Below are positions 44,281-55,517 of a DNA stretch of 64,000 nucleotides, one piece after another (within the stretch, counting starts at the first letter, position 1; every line of letters starts with the position of its first letter). A program made the position numbers and the translations under genes. The notes under the pieces were generated by a model. It was given only the letters and a program-made list of their open reading frames with translations, made no database searches and was not told the origin of the DNA. The DNA lies in NCBI RefSeq assembly GCF_000022145.1, contig NC_011891.1:1686001-1750000 (forward strand), given 5' to 3'. This stretch comes from Anaeromyxobacter dehalogenans 2CP-1. Lineage in GTDB: Bacteria; Myxococcota; Myxococcia; Myxococcales; Anaeromyxobacteraceae.

Positions 44281-45125
44281 CGCCGCGCGGGGCGCCGGGG
44301 CGCACCGCCGGCGGCCCGCAGCACCGCGTCGGCGCGCGCCCGGTCGAGGCCGCCGCGCGCCGCGATCTCCACCAGCCGCCGGGTGAGCACCCGGTACGCG
44401 TCCCGCGCCTCCCCGCGGAGCGCCCGCACCTGGCGCCGGATCACCGCGGCGTCGCCGCGGGAGGCCGGCCCGGTGAGCGCGCCGGGCAGGCCGCGCTCGG
44501 CCAGGTTCTCCACCGCGCCGCGCAGGAGCGGCACCAGGGCCGGCAGCGCCTCGGCGGGCGGCGCCCCGGCCCGCGCCCAGGTCTCGGCGGCGAGGTCGGC
44601 GAGCGCCATCACCAGGTTCGACGCCATCACCGCCGACGCGTGGTACAGCGGCCGGCCCGCCGCCGGGACGCGGATGGGCCGAAGGCCCAGGTCGCGCGCG
44701 GCGCGCACCAGCAGCCGCCGCGCCGCGGGACCCCCGTCCACCGCCGCCGCGGCGCCCGGCTGGAACGGCCCGCCCGCCAGCGCCTGGAGCGGGTGGAGCG
44801 AGCCGGGGAGGGCGCCGCGCCGGCGCGCCGGCTCCAGCACGTCGAGCGTCAGCGCCCCGGCGCCGTGGGCCACCACCTGGCCGCGGGTGAGGTGGGGCAC
44901 GAGGCCGCGGACCACCTCGTCGATGACCGAGTCCGGGACCGCGAGCAGCACGACGTCGAAGCCGGCGGCGCGTTCGAGCGGGAGCGGCTCCGCGCCGAGC
45001 CGGCGCAGGCGCGTCCGGCCGCGCGCGCTGCGTGCGCTCCCGGCCACCCGCCAGCCGGCGGCGAGGAGGCCGGGGACGAGCGCGGAGGCGAGCCGGCCGG
45101 CGCCGAGGACGTAGGCGGAGGGCAT
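44268..45125 (-). CDS. DUF2520 Rossmann-fold dehydrogenase-like protein
   Basis: The 285-residue protein has an N-terminal NAD(P)-binding fold (YVLGAGRLASALVPGLLAAGW) resembling F420-dependent NADP oxidoreductases and pyrroline-carboxylate reductase. Its DUF2520 C-terminal helical domain starts with HASAVMASNLVMALADLA. Members occur next to pantothenate or NAD genes; the reaction is unknown. The ATG at 45125 begins at the Rossmann strand; upstream open frame is antisense to the Clp gene and not protein-like. Confidence 0.85.
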   Translation of the reverse strand: MPSAYVLGAGRLASALVPGLLAAGWRVAGSARSARGRTRLRRLGAEPLPLERAAGFDVVLLAVPDSVIDEVVRGLVPHLTRGQVVAHGAGALTLDVLEPARRRGALPGSLHPLQALAGGPFQPGAAAAVDGGPAARRLLVRAARDLGLRPIRVPAAGRPLYHASAVMASNLVMALADLAAETWARAGAPPAEALPALVPLLRGAVENLAERGLPGALTGPASRGDAAVIRRQVRALRGEARDAYRVLTRRLVEIAARGGLDRARADAVLRAAGGAPRRPARRQPR

Positions 45126-45172
45126 GCGGGGAGTGTCCCGCCGCGCGCCGCCGGCGGCAAGGTGGCGCCGGA

Positions 45173-47614
<2,442 letters not shown>

Positions 47615-47809
47615 TCCCGGGGAGAGTGCGATATCGGCCCGAACGGGTCAAATTTCGGGCCCTTCCAGGCCACGCGGGCCCCGGCGGGGAGCGCGGCACT
47701 TTGCCATTGACCCGCACGGCCGCACCCAGGGTCTGCGCGGCGCTGCATGGTTTCCGGGCACGGGGATCCGGCGCGGCGGGGCCGGTGCGGGCGGCGGCGG
47801 GTGCGTTCC

Positions 47810-49768
47810 ATGGCGAGCGAGGTCCCGATGCGCATCGCGGTGCGGCTCCCGGGCTTCGAGGACTGGCGGGCCCAGGTGAAGTGCCAGGTCGGCTGCCCCG
47901 TCGACACCGACGGCGGCCGCTACTGCCAGCTCGTCGCGCAGGAGCGGTACGAGGAGGGGTACCTCGTCGCCCGGGCCCCGAATCCGTTCGCGTCGGTGTG
48001 CGGCCGCGTCTGCGCGGCGCCGTGCGAGGACGCCTGCCGCCGCGGCACCATCGACGCGCCCATCACCATCCGCGCCCTGAAGCGGACCCTCACCGAGCGC
48101 TACGGCGTCGAGTCGGTCCACCCCGACGCGCAGGACCGCCTCCGCGAGGCGCTGGTGCCGGAGGGCAACCGCTACCCGGGGCACCTCCCCACCGCGCCGC
48201 TCCGCCGTCCGGCGCAGGCCGGCGGCCGCAAGGTCGCGGTGATCGGGGCCGGGCCGGCCGGGCTCTCGGCCGCGCACGATCTCGCGCTGCTCGGCCACGA
48301 CGTGACGGTCCTCGAGGCCGCCGAGGAGCCGGGCGGGATGATGCGCTTCGGCATCCCCGAGTACCGGCTGCCCCGCAGCGTGATCCGCGGGGAGATCGAG
48401 AAGATCCTGGCGCTCGGCGTCACGCTCCGGACCAGCGCGCCGCTCACCGCCGAGCGCGGCCTCGCCGCGCTGAGGGCCGAGGGCTTCGAGGCGTTCTTCC
48501 TCTCGGTGGGCGTGCAGAAGGGGCGCGACCTCGCCATCCCCGGCGTCGAGCTCGACGGCGTGGTCAAGGCGGCCGACTTCCTGCTCAACGCAAACCGCGG
48601 CTACCGGATGGACCTGGGCCAGCGCGTGGTGGTGATCGGCGGCGGGTTCGTGGCGTTCGACGCCGCGCGCATGGCCCTGCGCGCCGGGCGGGAGGACCGC
48701 GAGGACGACGTCCGCGCCCTGGGCGCGAGCCTGAAGGCGGAGTCGGACGCGCGCCTGGTCGAGGCGCTCGACTCGGCGCGCGCGGCGGTGCGCGGCGGCG
48801 CCGCCGAGGTGACCATCGTCTCGCTGGAGAGCTTCACCGAGATGCCGGTCCTGCGGACCGCGCAGGGGCACGAGGAGTTCCAGGAGGCGAAGAAGGAGGG
48901 GATCCGCTTCGAGCCGCGGCGCGGGCCGAAGCGGTTCGTGGGGTCCGGCCGGCTCGAGGCGGTCGAGCTGCGCGCGGTGACGCGGGTCTTCGACGACGCG
49001 GGCCGCTTCTCGCCCGCCTACGACGACCAGGACGTCGTCGCCGTCCCCGCGGACGGCTGCATCCTCGCCATCGGCCAGCGCGCCGACCTCTCCTTCCTCC
49101 GCCCCGAGGACGGGGTGGAGCTCACGCCGGCGGGGACGATCAAGGTGGACCGGACCACGCTCGCGACCAGCGCGCCGGGCGTCTACGCCGGCGGCGACGT
49201 GGCGTTCGGTCCCCGGAACCTCATCGAGGCGATCGCGAACGGGAAGCGGGCCGCGCGCTCCATCCACGAGCACCTGTCGGGCGAGGCCGCCCGGCTCGAG
49301 GCGATCATCTCCGTCCAGAAGATCCCCACCCGCGACTACCGGATGATCGCCGGCTTCGAGCTGCTCGACCGCGAGGCGCCCCCCACGCTCGACCTGGGGC
49401 GGCGGAGCGGCATCGCCGAGGTGGAGAGCGCGTTCGCGGCCGACGAGGCCATCGCGCAGGGCGCGCGCTGCCTCGTCTGCCACGTCCAGACCATCTACGA
49501 TCCGGAGAAGTGCGTGCTCTGCGGGCGCTGCGTGGACGTGTGCCCGGAGTACTGCCTGGCGCTGGTGCCGCTCGAGGACGTGGACCTGCCGGAGGAGGAG
49601 CGGCGGGCGCTCGCCGCGGCGGCCGAGGCCGGCGGCCTGCCGCTCTCCGCCATGATCAAGGACGACGCGCCCTGCATCCGGTGCGGGCTCTGCGCCATCC
49701 GCTGTCCGACCGACGCGATGACGATGGAACGGTTCCAGCTCACGCAGCGCTACGCCCCCGCGGCCTAG
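47810..49768 (+). CDS. GltD-like flavoprotein fused to a 2[4Fe-4S] ferredoxin
   Basis: The 652-residue protein resembles the small subunit of glutamate synthase. N-terminal Fe-S cysteines lie at 25, 29, 64, 68, 72 and 76. An FAD fold follows (VIGAGPAGLSAAHDL), then a second dinucleotide fold (VVVIGGGFVAFDAARMAL) and GVYAGGDV. The C-terminus adds two 4Fe-4S motifs (CVLCGRCVDVCPEYC and CIRCGLCAIRCPTDA). It is first in the nos operon and may feed NAD(P)H electrons toward quinone or ferredoxin; that is inference. The ATG at 47810 was taken; ATG 47828 and GTG 47801 are alternatives. The 195-base gap upstream showed no clear promoter or FNR box. Confidence 0.88.
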   Translation: MASEVPMRIAVRLPGFEDWRAQVKCQVGCPVDTDGGRYCQLVAQERYEEGYLVARAPNPFASVCGRVCAAPCEDACRRGTIDAPITIRALKRTLTERYGVESVHPDAQDRLREALVPEGNRYPGHLPTAPLRRPAQAGGRKVAVIGAGPAGLSAAHDLALLGHDVTVLEAAEEPGGMMRFGIPEYRLPRSVIRGEIEKILALGVTLRTSAPLTAERGLAALRAEGFEAFFLSVGVQKGRDLAIPGVELDGVVKAADFLLNANRGYRMDLGQRVVVIGGGFVAFDAARMALRAGREDREDDVRALGASLKAESDARLVEALDSARAAVRGGAAEVTIVSLESFTEMPVLRTAQGHEEFQEAKKEGIRFEPRRGPKRFVGSGRLEAVELRAVTRVFDDAGRFSPAYDDQDVVAVPADGCILAIGQRADLSFLRPEDGVELTPAGTIKVDRTTLATSAPGVYAGGDVAFGPRNLIEAIANGKRAARSIHEHLSGEAARLEAIISVQKIPTRDYRMIAGFELLDREAPPTLDLGRRSGIAEVESAFAADEAIAQGARCLVCHVQTIYDPEKCVLCGRCVDVCPEYCLALVPLEDVDLPEEERRALAAAAEAGGLPLSAMIKDDAPCIRCGLCAIRCPTDAMTMERFQLTQRYAPAA

Positions 49769-49788
49769 CGGGGGCGCCGAGGTTCGCC

Positions 49789-50295
49789 ATGGCCGAGCGG
49801 AAGGACCGAAGGGACTTCCTCGTGGGCGTCGGGATCGGCGCCGGGGTGGTGGCGCTGGGCGGCCAGGGGGTGGCGGCGCTGCGCTCCCTCGTGCCGAACG
49901 TGTCCTACGACGCGCCCACCACGGTGAAGCTCGGGCCGCCGGCCGAGTTCCCCGACGGGATGAAGTTCCTGCCCGAGCAGCGCCTGTTCGTGTTCCGGGA
50001 GGGCAACACCTTCCACGCCATCTCCGCGGTCTGCACGCACCTCGGGTGCACGGTGCGCGCCGAGGCGCTGCCCAGGGTGGAGACGAAGGAGGTCGGCGGC
50101 CGGCCGCTCAAGCTCACCCACCGCTTCCTCTGCCCGTGCCACGGCTCGCGCTACCAGGGCGACGGGCAGAACGTGGCCGGGCCCGCGCCGCGGCCGCTCG
50201 CCTGGTACGACCTGACGCTCGCCGCGGACGACGGGCAGCTGGTCGTCGACCTGGCGCGGCCCGTCGCGCACGACTTCCGCCTGACCATCGCGTGA
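49789..50295 (+). CDS. Rieske iron-sulfur protein
   Basis: The 168-residue protein carries the Rieske 2Fe-2S motifs CTHLGC (ligands Cys82, His84) and CPCHGS (ligands Cys115, His118), with Cys87 and Cys117 for the stabilising disulfide. The N-terminus has a Tat-like motif (RRDFLVGVG) and a single hydrophobic anchor. With the cytochrome b encoded ten bases later it should form a quinol-oxidising complex. ATG follows GAGG. Confidence 0.95.
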   Translation: MAERKDRRDFLVGVGIGAGVVALGGQGVAALRSLVPNVSYDAPTTVKLGPPAEFPDGMKFLPEQRLFVFREGNTFHAISAVCTHLGCTVRAEALPRVETKEVGGRPLKLTHRFLCPCHGSRYQGDGQNVAGPAPRPLAWYDLTLAADDGQLVVDLARPVAHDFRLTIA

Positions 50296-50305
50296 GGAGG
50301 CGATC

Positions 50306-51661
50306 GTGGCCACCCTGCCCGAACCGTCGGTGAGCACGCCCGCGCCGGCCGCCGCGCCCGGCGTCCACCCTCGCCCGCTGTGGAGCCTGCGGCCCGCGTC
50401 CGACCGCGAGGCGGGCGACGCGATCGTCGCGAACTTCCTCCTCCACTGGTTCCCGGCGAAGGCGCTGCGCGCCTCGCTGGAGTGGCGGTACTCGCTCTGG
50501 CTCGGCACCATCTCGGCGGCGCTGCTGCTGCTGCTGGTGGTCTCCGGCCTGCCGCTGCTGTTCCTGCACGTGCCCTCGGTGGAGCGGGCCTACGGCTCGG
50601 TGAAGGACATCGAGTACGTGGTGACGTTCGGCTCCTGGATCCGCTCGGTCCACCGCCTGTCGGCGCACCTCATGGTGGCGGCGGTGTTCCTGCACCTGGT
50701 CCGGGTGTTCCTGACCGGCGCCTACAAGAACGGCGTCGGGCGCGGCCAGCGGCGCGAGTGGAACTGGATCCTCGGCGTGGTGATGCTGCTCGTCACGCTG
50801 TTCCTCTCCTTCACCGGCTACCTGCTGCCCTGGGACCAGCTCGCCTACTGGGCGGTGACGGTCGGCACCAACATCGCCTCGGCGGTCCCCCTCGTCGGGG
50901 AGGAGCTGCGGGAGCTGATGCTCGGCGGCCGCACCATCGACCAGCCCACGCTGATCCGCTTCTACGTGCTCCACGTCATCGTCCTGCCCGGCGCGCTGTT
51001 CGCGCTGCTCGCCTATCACATGTGGCGGATCCGCAAGGACGGCGGCCTGGCCTGCGCCGACCGCGCGGTGGTGCTGCCGGCGCCGGCGGAGGTCCCGCCC
51101 GCCGCCACCAAGACCTACACGCTCCTCGGCATCGCCCGCGGGACGCACCCGACCATCCGCGCCACCTCGGTGGAGCGGCCCGACACCACGGTGAGCGCGG
51201 TGCCGGACCTGACCCGCCGCGCGGCCATCGTGGTCCTCGGCACCATGGCGCTGGTGAGCATCCTGGCGGTGCTGGTGCCCTCGCCGCTGGAGGAGCCCGC
51301 CAACCCGCTCGTCACGCCGAACCCGGCGAAGGCGCCCTGGTACTTCCTGTGGCTGCAGGAGCTGGTGACCGACACGACGTTCCGGATCGGCTCGTTCACC
51401 GTCAACGGCGCGTTCCTCGGCGGCGTGATCCTGCCCGGCATCCTGGTCGCGCTGATGGTCGCGTGGCCGTGGCTCGACCGGAGCCCGGCCGCGGCGGCGG
51501 GGCGCTGGTTCCCGCGGAGCCGCCGCACGCAGAACCTGGTGTTCCTGCTGATCGTGGGGGTGGTGCTCGTCCTCACCTACATCGGCCTGTTCGCGCGCGG
51601 TCCCTACTGGAACCTGTACTGGCCGTGGGAGGCCTGGCCCCAGCTCCCGACGCGGATCTGA
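50306..51661 (+). CDS. Cytochrome b (b6/subunit IV fusion)
   Basis: The 451-residue membrane protein has an N-terminal four-helix cytochrome b6 part with two histidine pairs for hemes b (SVHRLSAH and LHVIVLP..AYH). A subunit-IV-like C-terminal part carries APWYFLWLQEL in the place of the PEWY quinol-site motif. The first 40 residues are cytoplasmic. GTG start. It oxidises menaquinol together with the Rieske protein and passes electrons to the cytochrome c behind it. Confidence 0.95.
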   Translation: MATLPEPSVSTPAPAAAPGVHPRPLWSLRPASDREAGDAIVANFLLHWFPAKALRASLEWRYSLWLGTISAALLLLLVVSGLPLLFLHVPSVERAYGSVKDIEYVVTFGSWIRSVHRLSAHLMVAAVFLHLVRVFLTGAYKNGVGRGQRREWNWILGVVMLLVTLFLSFTGYLLPWDQLAYWAVTVGTNIASAVPLVGEELRELMLGGRTIDQPTLIRFYVLHVIVLPGALFALLAYHMWRIRKDGGLACADRAVVLPAPAEVPPAATKTYTLLGIARGTHPTIRATSVERPDTTVSAVPDLTRRAAIVVLGTMALVSILAVLVPSPLEEPANPLVTPNPAKAPWYFLWLQELVTDTTFRIGSFTVNGAFLGGVILPGILVALMVAWPWLDRSPAAAAGRWFPRSRRTQNLVFLLIVGVVLVLTYIGLFARGPYWNLYWPWEAWPQLPTRI

Positions 51662-51663
51662 TC

Positions 51664-52950
51664 ATGGAACAGCGCACGCCCTCGCCCTACCGTCGCCGCG
51701 ACCGGCTCCTCCTCGCCGTCGTCGGCCTGTCGCTGGTCGTCTCGCTCGGCCTGTTCGCCTGGAAGGACTGGTCCCACGACTGGCGCTACTACCAGTGGGA
51801 GTTCCGGAACCAGGTGGAGGCGAAGCTCGGGGCGGAGAAGGCCCGCACCGTGCCCTCGGGCATGCTGCAGATCTGGGTGCCGGCGCTGCGGCACGCGGAT
51901 CGCTGCCCGATGTGCCACCAGGCGGTCTCGTGGAAGGGCTTCGAGGACGCCGAGAACCCGTTCCGCACGCACCCGCCGGCGATCCTGGCCGCGCACCCGG
52001 CCGAGCGCTACGGCTGCACCGCGTGCCACGGCGGCCAGGGCTACGCGGTGGACGTGGAGGCGGCGCACGGGCCGGTCCGGTTCTGGGAGGAGCCGGTGCT
52101 GGGCGCGACGCTCGGCGCGGAGTACTCGCTGGCGACCGACAAGGGCGCGCTCCTGCAGATGAACTGCAACGTCTGCCACCGCTACGACCGCGAGACGAAG
52201 GGCGCGAAGGCCATCAACGACGCGAAGGCGCTGGTGGCGCAGAAGGGCTGCCGCGCCTGCCACGTGATCAACGGGCGCGGCGGCAGCATCGGCCCGGACC
52301 TCACCTTCGAGGGCGACAAGGCGCCGGAGCAGTTCGACTACACGCGCCTGCTCGGGCAGCAGACCATGTTCGCCTGGCACGTGGCGCACTTCCGCGAGCC
52401 GAAGGCGATCGTGCCCGAGACGGTGATGCCGAACTTCAACTTCTCGACCGCGCAGGTGCAGTCGCTCGCGATGCTGGTGATGTCCTGGCGCAAGGTGGAG
52501 CTGCCATCGTCCTACCTGCGCGGCGCGCCGCGGACCGACCCGCAGACGCCGGCGGAGATCGAGGAGGAGCAGCGGATGCTGCACGGGCCGGGCGCGTGGT
52601 TCGTGAAGACCGGCTGCTTCATCTGCCACAACGTGTCCTCGCTGGGCGTGAAGAGCCCGGCGCAGATCGGCCCGGACCTCTCCATCGCGGTGGAGGACGT
52701 CCAGGCGCGCTTCGGGCGCACGCTGGACGACTTCCTGCGGGCGCCGACGGGTACGATGTCGGTGGTCCTCTCGCGCCAGATCATCCTGACGCCGGCGCAG
52801 CTCGACATGGCCATCCAGAAGGTCCGCGAGGCGTACGCCGAGCACCTGAAGCAGAAGGCGGCCGCCGGGCAGCAGGCGCCGGCGGAGCCGGCATCCGAGC
52901 AGAAGACCCCCGGGCCGAAGGCGCCCGTCCGCAAGGCACCCGCCCGCTGA
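51664..52950 (+). CDS. Membrane-anchored pentaheme cytochrome c
   Basis: The 428-residue protein has one N-terminal membrane helix (residues 14-33) and five CxxCH heme sites: CPMCH, CTACH, CNVCH, CRACH and CFICH. The C-terminal 50 residues are Lys/Ala/Pro-rich. Starting three bases after the cytochrome b stop and ending 21 bases before nosZ, it is the likely carrier between the bc-type complex and N2O reductase. Confidence 0.93.
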   Translation: MEQRTPSPYRRRDRLLLAVVGLSLVVSLGLFAWKDWSHDWRYYQWEFRNQVEAKLGAEKARTVPSGMLQIWVPALRHADRCPMCHQAVSWKGFEDAENPFRTHPPAILAAHPAERYGCTACHGGQGYAVDVEAAHGPVRFWEEPVLGATLGAEYSLATDKGALLQMNCNVCHRYDRETKGAKAINDAKALVAQKGCRACHVINGRGGSIGPDLTFEGDKAPEQFDYTRLLGQQTMFAWHVAHFREPKAIVPETVMPNFNFSTAQVQSLAMLVMSWRKVELPSSYLRGAPRTDPQTPAEIEEEQRMLHGPGAWFVKTGCFICHNVSSLGVKSPAQIGPDLSIAVEDVQARFGRTLDDFLRAPTGTMSVVLSRQIILTPAQLDMAIQKVREAYAEHLKQKAAAGQQAPAEPASEQKTPGPKAPVRKAPAR

Positions 52951-52971
52951 ACATCGACGACGGAGGCAGAC

Positions 52972-54834
52972 ATGGCCGACACGAAGCTCTGGACGAGGAT
53001 CGCCGTGGCGCTCGCGGCGGTGGGGGCGCTGGCGCTCGTGGTGGGCTGCCCGCCCAGCAAGCCGAAGGGCTCGAAGCGCCCCGCCGCCGCGTCGGACATC
53101 GCGGTGGCGGCGGAGAAGACCTACGTCCCGCCCGGCGACCTCGACGAGTACTACATGTTCTCGTCCGGCGGTCACTCCGGGCAGGTCTACGTCTACGGCA
53201 TCCCGTCGATGCGCCACATCACCACCATCCCGGTGTTCGCGCCGTACTCGGGCACGGGCTACGGCTTCGACGACGAGTCGAAGGCGATGCTCGGCAACCT
53301 GACCTGGGGTGACGTGCACCACCCGGCGCTCTCCGAGACCGGCGGCGACTACGACGGGCGCTGGCTGTTCGTCAACGAGATGAACGGGCGGGTGGCGCGC
53401 ATCGACCTGCGCGACTTCAAGACGCGGCAGATCATCGGGCCGGTGCCGAACATCTCGGGCAACCACGGGTCCACCTTCATCACGCCGAACAGCGAGTACA
53501 TCCTCATGTCCTCGCGGTTCTCCATCCCCATCCCCAAGGGGAAGGCGGTGTCGATCGACCGGTACGCCAGCGAGTACAAGGGCGTCGCGGCCGGGATCAA
53601 GGTCGACCCGAAGACCGGCCAGATGTCGCTGGGCTGGCAGGTGCTCCTGCCGCCGTTCGACTGGGACCTCGGCGACGCCGGCAAGAAGCTGTCGGAGGGC
53701 TGGTTCTTCCTCACCTGCTACAACTCCGAGCGCGCCACCGGGAAGCTCGAGGTCACCGCCTCGCAGCGCGACCGCGACTACATCGCGGCCATCGACTGGC
53801 GCCTGGCCGAGAAGGCGGCGGCGGAGGGGAAGGGCGAGCTCGTCGGCGGCGTGAAGGTGCTCGATCCGAAGACCGTCCCCGGGCTCGTGTACCTGCTTCC
53901 CTGCGGGAAGTCGCCGCACGGCGTGGACGTCTCGCCCGACGGCAAGTACGTGGTCGGCTCCGGCAAGCTCCAGGGCGTCACCACCGCCTTCAACTTCGAG
54001 AAGGTCCTCACCGCCATCAAGAACAAGGACTTCGCCGGCGAGGAGGACGGCATCCCGGTCCTCAAGTACGAGTCCATCAAGGACGCGGAGGTGCCGGTGG
54101 GGCTCGGGCCTCTCCACACGCAGTTCGGGCCCGACGGCATGGCGTACACCTCGCTGTTCGTGGACAGCGCGCTCGCGAAGTGGAAGCTCGGGACCTGGGA
54201 GGTCCTGGACAAGGTCCCGATGTCCTACTCGACCGGCCACCTCGCCGCGGCCGAGGGCGACACCGTCTCGCCGGACGGGAAGTGGCTGGTGGGCCTCAAC
54301 AAGCTCTCCCACGGGCGGCACCTCCCCGTCGGCCCGTCGCAGCCCGAGTCCTCGCAGCTCGTGGACATCTCGGGCGACAAGATGAAGCTCGTCTACGACG
54401 CGTTCACCGAGCCCGAGCCGCACTACGCGCAGATCATCAAGGCCGACAAGCTGAAGCCGATCGAGGTCTACCCGAGGGAGGAGAACAAGCACCCGCTCGC
54501 GATCTGGGACGTGAAGGACGCGGGGGTGACGCGCAAGGGCAACGAGGTGCTGGCGAAGGTGGTGGTGGTGCGGTCCAGCATGACGCCGGCGCTCATCGAG
54601 GTGAACGAGGGCGACACGGTCAAGGTCGCGCTCACCAACATCGAGCAGACCACCGACGAGCTCCACGGCTTCGGGCTGCTCGACTACAACATCAACGTCG
54701 TCCTCGATCCCGGCGAGACCAAGACCGTCACCTTCAAGGCCGACAAGCCGGGCGTCTTCCCCTACTACTGCACCAACTTCTGCTCCGCGCTGCACCAGGA
54801 GATGCAGGGTTATCTCGTGGTGAAGCCGAGGTAG
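52972..54834 (+). CDS. nosZ: Clade II nitrous oxide reductase NosZ
   Basis: The 620-residue copper enzyme reduces N2O to N2. The beta-propeller holds CuZ-site histidine motifs (DVHHP, GNHGS, SPHGVDVSPDG, LHTQFG, SHGRH, PHYAQ). The C-terminal cupredoxin domain has the CuA ligands His565, Cys600, Cys604, His608 and Met611 (CTNFCSALHQEM). The N-terminus is a Sec-type signal without a twin arginine, which marks clade II, and ends in VVGC, a lipobox-like site at Cys26. ATG follows GGAGG. It is the terminal reductase of the operon. Confidence 0.98.
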   Translation: MADTKLWTRIAVALAAVGALALVVGCPPSKPKGSKRPAAASDIAVAAEKTYVPPGDLDEYYMFSSGGHSGQVYVYGIPSMRHITTIPVFAPYSGTGYGFDDESKAMLGNLTWGDVHHPALSETGGDYDGRWLFVNEMNGRVARIDLRDFKTRQIIGPVPNISGNHGSTFITPNSEYILMSSRFSIPIPKGKAVSIDRYASEYKGVAAGIKVDPKTGQMSLGWQVLLPPFDWDLGDAGKKLSEGWFFLTCYNSERATGKLEVTASQRDRDYIAAIDWRLAEKAAAEGKGELVGGVKVLDPKTVPGLVYLLPCGKSPHGVDVSPDGKYVVGSGKLQGVTTAFNFEKVLTAIKNKDFAGEEDGIPVLKYESIKDAEVPVGLGPLHTQFGPDGMAYTSLFVDSALAKWKLGTWEVLDKVPMSYSTGHLAAAEGDTVSPDGKWLVGLNKLSHGRHLPVGPSQPESSQLVDISGDKMKLVYDAFTEPEPHYAQIIKADKLKPIEVYPREENKHPLAIWDVKDAGVTRKGNEVLAKVVVVRSSMTPALIEVNEGDTVKVALTNIEQTTDELHGFGLLDYNINVVLDPGETKTVTFKADKPGVFPYYCTNFCSALHQEMQGYLVVKPR

Positions 54835-54856
54835 CGCCGCGCCACCGGGGACCGCC

Positions 54857-55513
54857 ATGAAGAGACTGCTCGAGCGGAGCCACGCGCTCCTCACCGCGCC
54901 GGTGGGCGCGACGCCGCGGGTGCTCGCGCTCGTGGCGGCGCTGCTCGTCGTCCCGACCTACGTCGCGCCGCTGTGGAACCTCACCATGTTCGCGCCGCAG
55001 TACGGGGACGGGCTCCGGCTGGACATCTACAGCTACAAGCTGGAGGGCGGGAACCACGGGCAGGACCTGAAGGAGATCAACCTCCTCAACCACTACATCG
55101 GCATGCACGACCTGGCGGAGGAGGACTTCCGCGAGTTCAAGTGGATGCCGTTCGTGCTGGGCGGCCTCGCGCTCGTCTTCCTCCGGGCGGCGGTCATGGG
55201 GCGGCTGCTCGACCTGCTCGACTCGCTGGTGGTGTTCACCTACGTCGGGCTCTTCTCGCTCTGGTCGTTCGGCTACAAGCTGTACAGCTACGGCCACGAC
55301 CTCGCCCCCGGCGCGCCGGTGAAGGTCCCGCCGTTCATGCCGCCGATGATGGGCGGCGCCCAGCTCGCGAACTTCGAGGTGTACTCGTACCCGGGCCTCG
55401 GCTCGTACGCGCTGTTCGCGGTGGGGTTCGCGCTGGCGGCGGCGCTCGTGCTGGGCGTGCGTGGCACGCGCCGGCGCGTCGTGGCCCTGCCGGTCCCGGC
55501 CGGTGGGCCCTGA
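54857..55513 (+). CDS. nosB: NosB, clade II nos membrane protein
   Basis: The 218-residue protein has four or five membrane helices (LALVAALLVVPTYVAPLWNL, PFVLGGLALVFLRAAVMG, SLVVFTYVGLFSLWSFGYKL, YALFAVGFALAAALVLG) and periplasmic loops rich in Tyr and His. NosB occurs only beside clade II nosZ and is needed for N2O reduction in Wolinella-type systems; its reaction is unknown. It follows nosZ by 22 bases. Confidence 0.88.
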   Translation: MKRLLERSHALLTAPVGATPRVLALVAALLVVPTYVAPLWNLTMFAPQYGDGLRLDIYSYKLEGGNHGQDLKEINLLNHYIGMHDLAEEDFREFKWMPFVLGGLALVFLRAAVMGRLLDLLDSLVVFTYVGLFSLWSFGYKLYSYGHDLAPGAPVKVPPFMPPMMGGAQLANFEVYSYPGLGSYALFAVGFALAAALVLGVRGTRRRVVALPVPAGGP

Positions 55514-55517
55514 GGCG

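Noticed and set aside
47615-47809. An FNR/Nnr box or sigma-70 promoter for the nos operon
   Set aside because: TTGACC at 47707 has no acceptable -10 partner, and no TTGAT-N4-ATCAA dyad was found; nothing is claimed.
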